DNA of 64,000 bases from Ruminococcus sp. NK3A76 (GCF_000686125.1 NZ_JMMA01000002.1:1426001-1490000); one strand, 5' to 3'; shown: positions 34,208-42,964, counted from the first letter of the stretch. Made by a program: numbers and translations. The notes: a model not told the origin generated them from the letters alone.

Positions 34208-34621
34208 TCACATACCCCTTGATGCAAATATTATACCAACAAATATAAAGAAAGCGCCTATCATAAGAAAAGCAAGTGCTCCAAAAGAGACTTTGCCTTT
34301 CATTTCCTGTGGAAAATAGAATATATCCGATATCCTCGGGTCAACATATACTATAAACTCCTCACCAAGGCCAAATCTCTCGATATGGTCGGAATAATAT
34401 ACAAATTCGTGATGATATGCCCTTTGCTCGAAACTGTCACCTTTATATACTATCTCTGCCCTGTACATCTTTCTTAAAATACCAGACCTGAGAACAGTCT
34501 TTTCCTCCATGGCAATAAGCCTTGCCTCACGGGGTTTGGCGTTTTTTATCCTGTCATTTCTTGCATAGACGACAAAACACCCGGCAAGCACAGATATTAT
34601 ACCCATTATCAAGAAAAACAT
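34208..34621 (-). CDS. DUF3592-like membrane protein
   Basis: The 137-residue protein has membrane helices at residues 1-20 and 112-132. Between them lies a beta-rich domain with YRAEIVYKGDSFEQRAYHHEF and GEEFIVYVDPRISDIFYFP, the arrangement of DUF3592 proteins. Function is unknown. A GGAGGAG box lies just before ATG. A decayed relative occupies the next 285 bp upstream, so this was once a tandem pair. Confidence 0.75.
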   Translation of the reverse strand: MFFLIMGIISVLAGCFVVYARNDRIKNAKPREARLIAMEEKTVLRSGILRKMYRAEIVYKGDSFEQRAYHHEFVYYSDHIERFGLGEEFIVYVDPRISDIFYFPQEMKGKVSFGALAFLMIGAFFIFVGIIFASRGM

Positions 34622-34636
34622 ATATCTCCTCCGGTA

Positions 34637-34920
34637 TTATGCAAACTGCATGATGATGCCGTAAACTATAAGAACAGCAGTAATGGCAAAATATATCTTC
34701 GCTTCCGTTGTGTGCCTGTTTATCTCCTCAGGAAGATAAAAGCCCTCTTTCATATCAGGATTTACATATACTGTAAGCTCATCGCCGACATTTCACCTGA
34801 ACCTGCGACAGACACAGATCTCGCTATATGCGGCACAGTTCCCTGGTGCATCTGGTTTTTCATGAATAGACGGTACAGACCTCTGATAATAAAGGCAATA
34901 CTTACAGCAATAAGCGTGAT
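34637..34920 (-). pseudogene. Decayed DUF3592 paralogue
   Basis: On the minus strand one frame codes a helix (ITLIAVSIAFIIRGLYRLF) with no start codon. The region after 34792 continues in a different frame as NVGDELTVYVNPDMKEGFYL and a second helix (YFAITAVLIVYGIIMQFA). The order matches the intact neighbour (GEEFIVYVDPRISDIFYFP plus helix). In that second frame a TGA stop (34793-34795) precedes the preserved part, and most of the middle domain is missing. So it is a broken duplicate with frameshift, deletion and no start. Confidence 0.78.
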
Positions 34921-35309
34921 TACTCCTCGCTTTCACCGCCGTTTTTCTTCTTGCCGATGAATTCTGTTATTTTGTCAATTACCTCAGGCACCATATTGAT
35001 AGCGCTGTTGGAAGGTGCAGCCTCCATTGTAAGCTGGAGCAGCTTAACATCACCATTGCAGATAGTGATAAAAGCAACAGGTGTTATAGATATGCCTGCA
35101 CCGGAACCGCCGCCGAACTGATCCTTGGGGTTCTTTGTAGGCAGATCAGAGCCGCCCGATGCAAAACCTACAGATACCTTTGATACAGGTATTATTGTTG
35201 TTCCGTCAGCAGTAGTCACAGGCTGGCCTACAACTGTCTGACAATCCACCATTTCGTGGATCTTTTCCATAGATGCTTTGATAAGGTTTTCAAGATTGTT
35301 CTCTGCCAT
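34920..35309 (-). CDS. gerW: GerW/YtfJ family sporulation protein
   Basis: The 129-residue protein has the conserved core of this family: VVGQPVTTADGTTIIPVSKVSVGF, then GGGSGAGISITPVAFI, and a C-terminal helix. In Bacillus the protein is needed for normal spore germination; in other Firmicutes its role is less clear. It lies next to a DUF2953 gene, as ytfJ does beside ytfI in Bacillus. The gene presence does not prove that this organism sporulates. Confidence 0.92.
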   Translation of the reverse strand: MAENNLENLIKASMEKIHEMVDCQTVVGQPVTTADGTTIIPVSKVSVGFASGGSDLPTKNPKDQFGGGSGAGISITPVAFITICNGDVKLLQLTMEAAPSNSAINMVPEVIDKITEFIGKKKNGGESEE

Positions 35310-35336
35310 AATGATTACATCCTTTCATATTATTTC

Positions 35337-36245
35337 TCATGCCGATAATTTTTCTTCTGTTTTCTCGTTTGAAACTATATCCTTTGCTTTATTAGCTTCT
35401 TTTTTCTTCCTGTGTCTGAATAACAGGTAGTTTATCAAAACGCACACTGCAATAGCTATGACCGTCGAAGGCCTGAGCCTTACCTTGCAGGCTGCGTGAT
35501 AATCGAGCTTGTCATCATTGAATTCACATCTGACACCTACGCTTTTGAGTCTTACGGTAAAAATACCGCATATCAGCGCAAGAGCATTATTCAGTGCCAG
35601 CTGCAGCTTACCGTAGAACAATGCGCTCTCATACGCATCAGGCTTAGCAGTCACAAGCAGTATATCCGTGTCAGATATGCGAATTGCCTTCAGCAGCTTT
35701 TTAAAGTACTTCCACCCCATAGGCAGAAGCGGCTTATAGTAGTTGAATTTGTCTAACAGCCCGCTTTTCTTTTTTGACTTTGGCTGCTTCTTTTTATTAT
35801 CCCTTGCTTCTTTTTTGGCAGCTTTCTTTGCCTTTTTCTCTTCCTTTTTAAGGGCTTTCTGCAACTTCTTATCTGCCTTTGCCGACTTTTTATTATCAGC
35901 CATATTCACAGGCTCTATACTGTCAACAATCTCAGGCAGATCATCTTCAAAAGAATCGTCAAAACCATCAATATCTTCTTTATCAAGCCTTTCGAGCTCA
36001 GCTGCAAGCTCTTTTTCATCAAGAGGAACTATTTCCTGCTTTGAATCTTCCTCCTGCTGCTTTTTTTTCTTGCGTTTTTTGGCTTTCCCGGGCTTGGGCT
36101 TTCTCGGATATAGTGTAAAGAAAAGATACTTTACGCTGTATTTTATACCCTCTTTGCTGTCTGCCACAACATCAACAGTCACAGATATATGAAGCAAAAT
36201 GACAATAAAGGCTATAAGCCCCAGTATGATATATAAAGCTATCAT
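35337..36245 (-). CDS. DUF2953 (YtfI-like) membrane protein
   Basis: The 302-residue protein begins with a membrane helix (ALYIILGLIAFIVILLHIS), then VDVVADSKEGIKYSVKYLFFTLYP. A very basic, Lys-rich stretch (~50-160: KKRKKKKQQEED, KKSAKADKKLQKALKKEEKKAKKAAKK) splits the domain, and the conserved later part LLPMGWKYFKKLLKAIRISDTDILLVTAKPDAY follows. A C-terminal helix is near 265. Neighbourhood and domain order match YtfI, which stands next to YtfJ. Function is unknown. The charged insert is longer than usual as far as I recall. Confidence 0.8.
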   Translation of the reverse strand: MIALYIILGLIAFIVILLHISVTVDVVADSKEGIKYSVKYLFFTLYPRKPKPGKAKKRKKKKQQEEDSKQEIVPLDEKELAAELERLDKEDIDGFDDSFEDDLPEIVDSIEPVNMADNKKSAKADKKLQKALKKEEKKAKKAAKKEARDNKKKQPKSKKKSGLLDKFNYYKPLLPMGWKYFKKLLKAIRISDTDILLVTAKPDAYESALFYGKLQLALNNALALICGIFTVRLKSVGVRCEFNDDKLDYHAACKVRLRPSTVIAIAVCVLINYLLFRHRKKKEANKAKDIVSNEKTEEKLSA

Positions 36246-36278
36246 TTGTCATTATCACTTCCTTTTATAGCGAAAGTA

Positions 36279-36851
36279 TTATTCTTCCCTTTCCTCGCTG
36301 TCTTCGTCCTGCTGCTCACTCAGGCTTTCAGGTGTAATTATCTCCGGCAGGTCATCAAGGCTTGACAGCTTGAAGCAGCGAAGGAAATTATCAGTCGTTT
36401 TGTAAGCTATCGGTCTTCCCGGAAGATCAAGCCTGCCGCATTCCTCCAAAAGCTCCTTCTCGACCAGCGAATTGACAACACCCGAGGAATCAACACCTCT
36501 TATATTCTCAATAAACGATTTGGTCACCGGCTGGTTGTACGCAGCTATCGCCAGTGTTTCCATTGCCGCATTTGAAAGCGCTGTGTTCTTTTTCTCATCA
36601 AGCGTTTTTCTTATATGCTCGCTGTAATCAGTCTTAACAGCTATCTGATATGCTCCGTTTATAGTCAGTATCTCCAGCGCACCGTCTCTGACAGCATATG
36701 AACGCTGGAGCTTTCTTGCAGCAGCGTGCGCTTCGGCAGTTGATACCCCGGCGCCTCTTGCAATGCGGTCAGCCGTCACAGGATCACCGTTTGCAAATAT
36801 TATCGCCTCGGTTATCCTCAGAAGCTCATCGCTTACATCTATCTCAGACAT
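36279..36851 (-). CDS. scpB: Segregation and condensation protein B
   Basis: ScpB is a winged-helix partner of the SMC-ScpA condensin that organises the chromosome. The 190-residue protein has the typical ITEAIIFANGDPVTADRIARG start, YQIAVKTDYSEHIRKTL, ALETLAIAAYNQPVTKSFIENIRGVDSS (here NAAMETLAIAAYNQPV), and GRPIAYKTTDNFLRCF in the second winged helix. The acidic tail is not conserved. It starts 5 bp after the scpA stop in the usual scpA-scpB order. Confidence 0.95.
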   Translation of the reverse strand: MSEIDVSDELLRITEAIIFANGDPVTADRIARGAGVSTAEAHAAARKLQRSYAVRDGALEILTINGAYQIAVKTDYSEHIRKTLDEKKNTALSNAAMETLAIAAYNQPVTKSFIENIRGVDSSGVVNSLVEKELLEECGRLDLPGRPIAYKTTDNFLRCFKLSSLDDLPEIITPESLSEQQDEDSEEREE

Positions 36852-36855
36852 TTCG

Positions 36856-38085
36856 TTATCCTCTCTTTGTCGTCATGATCTCTTTAGCCGCTACATAAAG
36901 CCCTATGCCCACAGCCGCAACACATACTCCTGTAAGCACGCCGTTTATGTACGATCTCTTTCGGTCGGCAGATTTTGCTCTGCGCTTTTTGTAAACAGCT
37001 TTAGCTTTTGTCTTTTTAACAGGCCTGGGCTTTTTCTCGGCTGTTTTGATCTCCGGTTCAGTGTTAACAGAGGTTTCTGTTTCGTTTTTCTCAGAGGCCT
37101 CGTCCACCTGCTCATTTTCGACCGTAGGCTCGATCTCCGGCTCCGGATCATCAAGTACGATTATATCAAGCGCAGACCTTGGCATGACCTTTTCCATGCT
37201 CACCCTCACAGGCATTTCTCTGCGCTGTTCTTTTGTGATAAACGGCTCAAAGACTGCATACTGCTTGTCCTCTGGTATCTCAGGGACTTCTTCATCATCG
37301 GGGATAAACTCTCCCTCTTCTTCAAGCAGCCGCTGTTCCTCTGTCTTTACAGTATTCTTTTCAAGAGCACGCTCTTCCTTTGTGCGGCGCTTGAAGTATA
37401 TGACAGAATTATCATCAGAAAGAGTTATCCTTCCTGATTTTGTAAGTTCAAGTATAGCCAGAAAAGTTGCTATTCGCTCGGATTTCACTTTCATTCCGTC
37501 GTACAGCCTGTTCATATCAAAGCTGCCGGTCTTGTATAGCTTCTTAAGTACAAACAGTATCTTTGAAGTAACTGAATATATCTTGTGTGAAACTATCCCG
37601 CCAAAATCCTTTGCCTTTATCTGTGGCTCAGGTATGGCCTTTTTCTTTCCGGCGGATAATAGCGCAGTTACAAGCTCCTCAGGCGCATGAGTCAGCTCAT
37701 ATGCCTTTGAGCCTTCTTCAAGCACAAGCTCCTTGCGGACAAAAACACCGTTTTCGATATACATTCCACGCAGCTTATCTGCAAGCTGCTTGCATATAGA
37801 GTATTCAAGTATCCTGCCCTGTAATTCCTGTTTGAGCTCCTGGGCTTCCTCAGCCTTTGGAAGAAGTGAGACAGTTTTGATGTATATAAGTCTCGCAGCC
37901 ATTTCAAGGAACTCGCCGGCGTACTCATAATCCTCATGATCGAGCTGTTCAATATATTCAAGATACTGCTCTAACAGCAGGGATATCTCTATATCCATAA
38001 TATTTAGCTTGTGCTTTTGTATCAGATGCAAAAGCAGATCGAGAGGCCCCTCGAACATATCAAGCTTGAATGAAACAGCTTCCAA
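36856..38085 (-). CDS. scpA: ScpA kleisin with an unusual C-terminal membrane-anchored extension
   Basis: ScpA bridges SMC heads. The N-terminal FEGPLDLLLHLIQKHKLNIMDI and the later LEYIEQLDHEDYEYAGEFLEMAARLIYIKTVSLLP are typical, and the C-terminal winged helix lies near 175-230 (FDMNRLYDGMKVKSERIATFLAILELTKSGRI). The usual length is about 250 residues; this one has 409. The extra part is first acidic, then Lys/Arg-rich (KKPRPVKKTKAKAVYKKRRAKSADRKRS), and ends with a hydrophobic helix (GVLTGVCVAAVGIGLYVAA, ~380-400). There is no frameshift, so the tail looks real and may tether condensin to the membrane. Confidence 0.93.
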   Translation of the reverse strand: MEAVSFKLDMFEGPLDLLLHLIQKHKLNIMDIEISLLLEQYLEYIEQLDHEDYEYAGEFLEMAARLIYIKTVSLLPKAEEAQELKQELQGRILEYSICKQLADKLRGMYIENGVFVRKELVLEEGSKAYELTHAPEELVTALLSAGKKKAIPEPQIKAKDFGGIVSHKIYSVTSKILFVLKKLYKTGSFDMNRLYDGMKVKSERIATFLAILELTKSGRITLSDDNSVIYFKRRTKEERALEKNTVKTEEQRLLEEEGEFIPDDEEVPEIPEDKQYAVFEPFITKEQRREMPVRVSMEKVMPRSALDIIVLDDPEPEIEPTVENEQVDEASEKNETETSVNTEPEIKTAEKKPRPVKKTKAKAVYKKRRAKSADRKRSYINGVLTGVCVAAVGIGLYVAAKEIMTTKRG

Positions 38086-38117
38086 TTCTGATTACTCCTT
38101 AATATTGCCATAAGGCT

Positions 38118-38852
38118 TTATAGTATTACCTCCATAAGTGAAGGCACCCAAACAGTCATCATATCAATAATAAAGAATGCACCGCTTCTTAGCAATCCAA
38201 GCGGTATATCAAGCAGTCCTGTCATAAGGACAACTATAAATCCGATATAAAAATACATCTGATACTCGTACATCTTATACATCGTCTTGTCAGGCAGGAA
38301 GAACATCAGTATCTTCGAGCCGTCAAGCGGCGGAACAGGTATGAAGTTAAACACCGCAAGACCTACATTTATCATAACAAAATAAAACAGTATAAACTGC
38401 AGCCAGAAAAGCGCATCATTTCCGGCGTGTATCTGATAGTACGCAGCAGTTGAAAACCCACTTGTGTTTTCTGTTATGTCGGTAATGGAAAAACCAGCCT
38501 TTACCCAGTAGCAGCAAAGCGTTATCTTCCAGAGAATAGCACCGAAAAATGCTAAAAACAAATTGGAAATAGGGCCTGCCGCAGCAGTGATAGCCATATC
38601 ACGTTTGAAATTCTTGAACATTCGTGATTCTACCTGAACAGGCTTAGCCCAGCCAAATCCTGTAAGAAATAGACATACTGCGCCAAACAGGTCAAGATGT
38701 GCCAGCGGATTGAGCGTAAGCCTTCCCTTATGATCCTGAGTAGTATCGCCGAGCTTCCGTGCGCTCCAGGCATGAGCAAATTCATGCACAGGAAGACAGA
38801 GGAATATTACTATCAGCTTGACTCCGTATTTCAAAATATCCTGCTGTGTCAT
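38118..38852 (-). CDS. Site-2 protease family (M50) membrane metalloprotease
   Basis: The 244-residue, several-helix protein has the zinc-binding HEFAH in LPVHEFAHAWSARKLGD (~22) and the third ligand in FNFIPVPPLDGSKI (~170). RLTLNPLAHLD (~45) is a hallmark of the YwhC subgroup. Family members cut transmembrane segments of regulatory proteins; the substrate is unknown. It lies 33 bp upstream of scpA on the same strand. Confidence 0.92.
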   Translation of the reverse strand: MTQQDILKYGVKLIVIFLCLPVHEFAHAWSARKLGDTTQDHKGRLTLNPLAHLDLFGAVCLFLTGFGWAKPVQVESRMFKNFKRDMAITAAAGPISNLFLAFFGAILWKITLCCYWVKAGFSITDITENTSGFSTAAYYQIHAGNDALFWLQFILFYFVMINVGLAVFNFIPVPPLDGSKILMFFLPDKTMYKMYEYQMYFYIGFIVVLMTGLLDIPLGLLRSGAFFIIDMMTVWVPSLMEVIL

Positions 38853-38889
38853 TCTTTCACCTGCTTACATATAAGTTCAAAAAGATAGT

Positions 38890-39549
38890 TTACTCATCAG
38901 CATTCCCACGAAGACTGAATACTGCCTGAGACATATTCTGAGCCTTAAAAAGATAAGAGCCCGAAACAAGTACATCAGCACCTGCAGCCCTTGCAAGAGC
39001 AGCAGTCTGCTCGTTGATGCCGCCGTCTACCTGAACGTGAGTGTCAAGGCCTATCTCCTCGATAAAAGCTCTTGCCTCTGTGACCTTCTTAAGAGTTGCC
39101 GGGATAAAGCTCTGGCCGCCGAAACCGGGATATACTGTCATAATAAGTACATTCTCTACTGCAGGTATAAGGCTTTCTATATCATCAACAGGCGTATCAG
39201 GCTTGACAGCAATGCCTGCCTTTTTCCCTAGAGCGTGTATCTTGTCGATCACAGCCCTTGGGTTATCAGTTGACTCAACATGAAAGGTTATCATATCGGA
39301 ACCGAGCTTTGCATAATGCTCAACATAACGCTCAGGCCTTGTTATCATAAGATGAGTGTCAACGAAGCCCTTTGTGCATTTTCTTGCATATTCAAGTATC
39401 GGTTCACCAAAGCTGATGTTAGCAACAAATATACCGTCCATAACATCAAAGTGTATCCAGTCGCAGCCGGCTTGCTCTGCACGGCTGATATCTCTGCCCA
39501 TTTCTGAAAAGTCGCAAGCAAGCAGCGAAGCAGAAATTATCGTACTCAT
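38890..39549 (-). CDS. rpe: Ribulose-phosphate 3-epimerase
   Basis: Rpe interconverts ribulose-5- and xylulose-5-phosphate in the pentose phosphate pathway. The 219-residue TIM barrel has ISASLLACDF, WIHFDVMDGIFVANISFG (metal-binding His and Asp), FVDTHLMITRPERY, VLIMTVYPGFGGQSFI, and QVDGGINEQTA, all family landmarks. It starts 14 bp after the upstream nucleotidase gene and is likely in its operon. Confidence 0.96.
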   Translation of the reverse strand: MSTIISASLLACDFSEMGRDISRAEQAGCDWIHFDVMDGIFVANISFGEPILEYARKCTKGFVDTHLMITRPERYVEHYAKLGSDMITFHVESTDNPRAVIDKIHALGKKAGIAVKPDTPVDDIESLIPAVENVLIMTVYPGFGGQSFIPATLKKVTEARAFIEEIGLDTHVQVDGGINEQTAALARAAGADVLVSGSYLFKAQNMSQAVFSLRGNADE

Positions 39550-39563
39550 GTATTAAATCCTTT

Positions 39564-40145
39564 CTATGCCTGTTCATCAAGTGTAAGCCCGTATGCCGGC
39601 AGGAATTCCCTAAGGAATTCATCAGCCTCGGCACATTCAAGCCTTTGTATAGCGACAAGAGTAGAGCTCTCTGCCTTTTTAAAATCATTATTGCCCATAT
39701 TGCGCTCGTCAATGCACTTAATAAGTGCCGATATCTTATCAGCAGCCTTAACAAGCTGCCAAAGTTCCTTTTCCTTTTCCGTAGGAACAAACAGTGGCTC
39801 GTATTCGTCCTTAAGATCATCCGGCAGATAGCCAAGCAGCTTGTTCTTGGCATTTTCTTCTATTTCACCGTAAGCATCTCTGATCTCAGGGTTATAGTAT
39901 TTGATAGGCGTCGGCAGATCGCCTGTTATTATCTCTGTGCAGTCATGATACATCGCAAGCAGCGCACATCTTTCAGGGTCAACATTGCCGCCGTGTCTTT
40001 TGTTTCGCATAACAGCAAGAACATGAGCGATATATGCCGTTTCGAGCGTATGCTCACTAAGGTTCTCCTGAATTGTATTTCTCATCAGTGCCCAGCGGTT
40101 TATGTACTTCATTCTTGAAATGACTGCAAAAAAATTATTTTTCAT
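39564..40145 (-). CDS. yfbR: YfbR-like HD-domain 5'-deoxynucleotidase
   Basis: The 193-residue protein has ISRMKYINRWALMRNTIQENLSEHTLETAYIA, in which the RMK..RWALMRN and SEHT motifs mark YfbR. The metal-binding pair follows in AMYHDCTEIITGDLPTPIKY (~70) and the late Asp in VKAADKISALIKC (~135). E. coli YfbR removes phosphate from deoxynucleoside 5'-monophosphates. It lies between the OadB terminator and rpe; no clear promoter is seen in the short gap. Confidence 0.9.
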   Translation of the reverse strand: MKNNFFAVISRMKYINRWALMRNTIQENLSEHTLETAYIAHVLAVMRNKRHGGNVDPERCALLAMYHDCTEIITGDLPTPIKYYNPEIRDAYGEIEENAKNKLLGYLPDDLKDEYEPLFVPTEKEKELWQLVKAADKISALIKCIDERNMGNNDFKKAESSTLVAIQRLECAEADEFLREFLPAYGLTLDEQA

Positions 40146-40163
40146 ATTATTGATCCTTATAAA

Positions 40164-40194
40164 ATATGGCGGATAGAGCTAATTATCCGCCATA
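40164..40194 (-). terminator. oadB terminator
   Basis: TATGGCGGATA pairs with TATCCGCCATA over 11 bp, followed on the minus strand by TTTTATAAGG. It lies a few bases past the oadB stop. Confidence 0.88.
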
Positions 40195-40200
40195 ATATTT

Positions 40201-41430
40201 TTAGTGTGCAACTACGCTCAGAAGTACGCCGGCCGCAACTGCAGAACCAATAACGCCTGCAACATTCGGACCCATTGCGTGCATGAGCAGATAGTTTGTA
40301 GGAACAGTCTCCTGACCGACCTTCTGTGAAACTCTTGCTGCCATAGGAACAGCAGAAACACCGGCAGAACCGATAAGAGGATTGATCTTGCCGCCTGTAG
40401 CAACGCACATCAATTTACCGAGGAGCACACCGCAGGCAGTACCGATACTGAATGCTATAACACCAAGTATGATGACCTTTGCAAAGGAAAGAGTCATGAT
40501 AGAGCTTGCAGTTGTTGTAGCACCAACAGTAGTACCGAGGAATATAGTGATTATATTCATAAGCTCATTCTGAGCAGTTTTAGCTATTCTGTCGCAGACA
40601 CCGCTCTCCTTAAGAAGGTTGCCGAACATGAGCATACCCACGAGCGGAGCAGCAGAAGGGATCATAAGAGCTATAACGCAGGTAACAAGTATCGGGAAAA
40701 GTATCTTCTCTACCTTGGATACAGGTCTTAACTGACCCATAACTATAGAACGCTCTTTCTTTGTGGTAAGAGCTCTCATTATAGGCGGCTGGATGATAGG
40801 AACGAGCGCCATATATGTATATGCAGCAAGTGCTATTGTACCAACGCCGATAGAGTCTTTGTTAGAAAGAAGAATAGACGAAACATAGATAGCTGTAGGG
40901 CCGTCAGCACCGCCGATGATAGCGATAGAACCGCACTCAGCAGCAGTCATGCCAAGAGCAGCTGCGCCGATGAAGGTGAAGAATATACCGCCCTGTGCAG
41001 CAGCACCGAGAAGGAAGCTCTTAGGGTTAGCAATAAGCGGACCGAAGTCTGTCATTGCACCTATGCCAAGGAAGATAAGCGGAGGATATATCTGCAGCTT
41101 TACGCCCATATACAGGATATCCAATAGTCCCCCGTGTTGTAGTATATGCCCGTAATCTATGTAGTGTTCGTTCTCAACACCGTCTTCAATAACGGTCTTA
41201 TATACCCAGAAATCAGGATGATAAAGCCCTGCCTCGGGAAGGTTTGTCAAAAGCATACCGAATGATATCGGAAGAAGCAGAAGCGGCTCAAAGCCCTTTG
41301 CTATTGCAAGATACATAAATAAGAAAGAAATAAGTATCATTACAAGGTTTTTCCAGCCGCCCTCAACGAAGAAGCCGGCAAGTCCGGAGGTATTTGCAAG
41401 CTCTGCAATAGTACCCAAAAACTGATCCAT
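40201..41430 (-). CDS. oadB: Sodium-pumping decarboxylase beta subunit (OadB/GcdB/MmdB)
   Basis: This 409-residue, polytopic subunit removes CO2 from carboxybiotin and pumps Na+ out. Landmarks are FGMLLTNLPEAG near residue 60, GIGAMTDFGPLIANPKSFLLGAAAQGGIFFT (~120) and GSIAIIGGADGPTAIYVSS (~165), including the conserved Asp of the pump site. It follows the OadG-like gene by 34 bp. No alpha or biotin subunit gene adjoins it here; those lie at 13124-16313. Confidence 0.95.
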   Translation of the reverse strand: MDQFLGTIAELANTSGLAGFFVEGGWKNLVMILISFLFMYLAIAKGFEPLLLLPISFGMLLTNLPEAGLYHPDFWVYKTVIEDGVENEHYIDYGHILQHGGLLDILYMGVKLQIYPPLIFLGIGAMTDFGPLIANPKSFLLGAAAQGGIFFTFIGAAALGMTAAECGSIAIIGGADGPTAIYVSSILLSNKDSIGVGTIALAAYTYMALVPIIQPPIMRALTTKKERSIVMGQLRPVSKVEKILFPILVTCVIALMIPSAAPLVGMLMFGNLLKESGVCDRIAKTAQNELMNIITIFLGTTVGATTTASSIMTLSFAKVIILGVIAFSIGTACGVLLGKLMCVATGGKINPLIGSAGVSAVPMAARVSQKVGQETVPTNYLLMHAMGPNVAGVIGSAVAAGVLLSVVAH

Positions 41431-41464
41431 TATCTCACTGTCCTTTCAAACACCTGTGATTTGA

Positions 41465-41911
41465 TTAAAACGGTCTTGTAAGCTCTGCTCTTGCAGCAGA
41501 AGACCAAGCATTAGCACTGCCCTTTGAGCCACCTGCTCTCTTGATACCGGCAACTCTGAGCTTTTTACCGCTTGCAGCGCCGTAAGCCGATATAGCAGCC
41601 ATAATGACCGCCACCGTCTCCTCCTCGATGCCGCTTTCTATCTTAGCAGCAGGAGCGGCGGGCTTGGGGGCAGGCTTAGGAGCCGGCTCTTCCTTTTTAA
41701 CAGCGGCAGCCTTCGCAGCGGCAGCTTTTTCAGCCTTGCTTTTATTCAAGCTTTCAAATATTTTACCATAGAGCATTACGAGCACAATAAGAATAACAAG
41801 CCCTGCGAAAACGACACTCATACCCGTAAGCACCACTGCTACTATATCAAGGGCATCATAGTCATTACCGCTGAGCTGCTTGCTCATAACGGATAATAGA
41901 TTGATATCCAT
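41465..41911 (-). CDS. oadG: Sodium-pumping decarboxylase gamma/delta subunit (OadG type)
   Basis: The 148-residue protein has one membrane helix (IVAVVLTGMSVVFAGLVILIVLVML, ~25-49), an Ala/Lys/Pro-rich linker (~60-90), and a C-terminal EETVAVIMAAISAYGA segment typical of OadG/MmdD proteins. The family joins the alpha and beta subunits and helps assembly. It is first in the two-gene unit with oadB and has a strong promoter upstream. Confidence 0.88.
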   Translation of the reverse strand: MDINLLSVMSKQLSGNDYDALDIVAVVLTGMSVVFAGLVILIVLVMLYGKIFESLNKSKAEKAAAAKAAAVKKEEPAPKPAPKPAAPAAKIESGIEEETVAVIMAAISAYGAASGKKLRVAGIKRAGGSKGSANAWSSAARAELTRPF

Positions 41912-41968
41912 ACATTAACTCCTTTTTTGATATTTGTTCCTTCTTTCGTCAGAACACCAATTACTATT

Positions 41969-41997
41969 ATTATACTACAATTCAAAAAAAATTACAA
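41969..41997 (-). promoter_or_regulatory. Promoter of oadG-oadB
   Basis: TTGTAA (41992-41997) and TATAAT (41969-41974) on the minus strand are 17 bp apart. Its -10 block matches that of rnhA over 22 bp. The rest of 41912-42080 is AT-rich with nothing else clear. Confidence 0.74.
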
Positions 41998-42087
41998 GCC
42001 CCTGACGTGTTATTTTTTTAACATAATAAAAACTTTTTTATCTGTTGTTCTTACCGTAAACAAATTCCTATACTAAACTCTGCTTAT

Positions 42088-42116
42088 TTGACTAAAAGTA
42101 TAAAATGTGTTATAAT
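42088..42116 (+). promoter_or_regulatory. mscS promoter
   Basis: TTGACT (42088-42093) and TATAAT (42111-42116) are 17 bp apart, about 36 bp before the ATG with its AAGGAGG box. Confidence 0.83.
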
Positions 42117-42151
42117 GTATCCAGCATTATATTATAAGGAGGATCACATCT

Positions 42152-42964
42152 ATGAGCGAAAAGCTGTTAGAAAAAATGCTCTCCTGGCTTGAACATATGG
42201 GACCTTTGTTCCTTGAAGCCGCTGTTATACTCTTAGTCGGAAAGATAACCGCAAAGCTCGTCCTTAAGATAATGTCAAAGGGTCTTAAGAATAAGCATAT
42301 AGATAATACTGCACATACCTTTATGATGTCTATCGTCAAGACGCTTATCTATATATTTGCCACTATCATGGCACTTTCAGCACTTAACGTCCCGATGTCA
42401 TCTATCGTTGCAACAGTAGGTGCGGCAGGTCTTACATTAGGTCTTGCACTTCAGGGAAGCCTTTCTAATGTTGCCGGCGGATTTATTATCCTTTTCTCAA
42501 AGCCATTCCAGTGCGGCGACTATGTTGAGATCAATAATTACGAGGGCTATGTCACAGCCATTTCGATACTGTACACAAGGATACTGACGATGGACAATAA
42601 ATCTGTTTTCATCCCAAACGGCACTGTATCAAGCTCAACTATCACAAACTACACAAGAGAAAAGCACAGACGTCTTGAGCTGACCTTCTCTATTTCCTAT
42701 TCAAGCGATTTTGACAAAGCCTGTGATGTTATCAGGCAGGTCATAGAAAGCTCTCCCCTGTCGCTCGATACTCCTGCAAAGCCTCTCATCGTTATGTCTG
42801 AACACGCAGATAGCGCAATAAAGATACTCACCCGAACATGGGTCAAGACCGAGGATTACTGGGATTTCAGGTTCTATATGTTCGAGCACGTCAAAAAAGA
42901 ATTTGATGCAAATGGTATTGTTATTCCTTACAGTCATGTTGATGTTACACTGATAAACAAATAA
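42152..42964 (+). CDS. MscS-family mechanosensitive channel
   Basis: The 270-residue protein opens under osmotic downshock to release solutes. It has three membrane helices in the first ~125 residues, with the pore helix carrying GAAGLTLGLALQGSLSNVAGGFIILFSKPFQCGDYVEI, which is the MscS signature. The cytoplasmic beta domain (VTAISILYTRILTMDNKSVFIPN) and alpha/beta vestibule follow. It has its own promoter and terminator and is monocistronic. Confidence 0.95.
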   Translation: MSEKLLEKMLSWLEHMGPLFLEAAVILLVGKITAKLVLKIMSKGLKNKHIDNTAHTFMMSIVKTLIYIFATIMALSALNVPMSSIVATVGAAGLTLGLALQGSLSNVAGGFIILFSKPFQCGDYVEINNYEGYVTAISILYTRILTMDNKSVFIPNGTVSSSTITNYTREKHRRLELTFSISYSSDFDKACDVIRQVIESSPLSLDTPAKPLIVMSEHADSAIKILTRTWVKTEDYWDFRFYMFEHVKKEFDANGIVIPYSHVDVTLINK

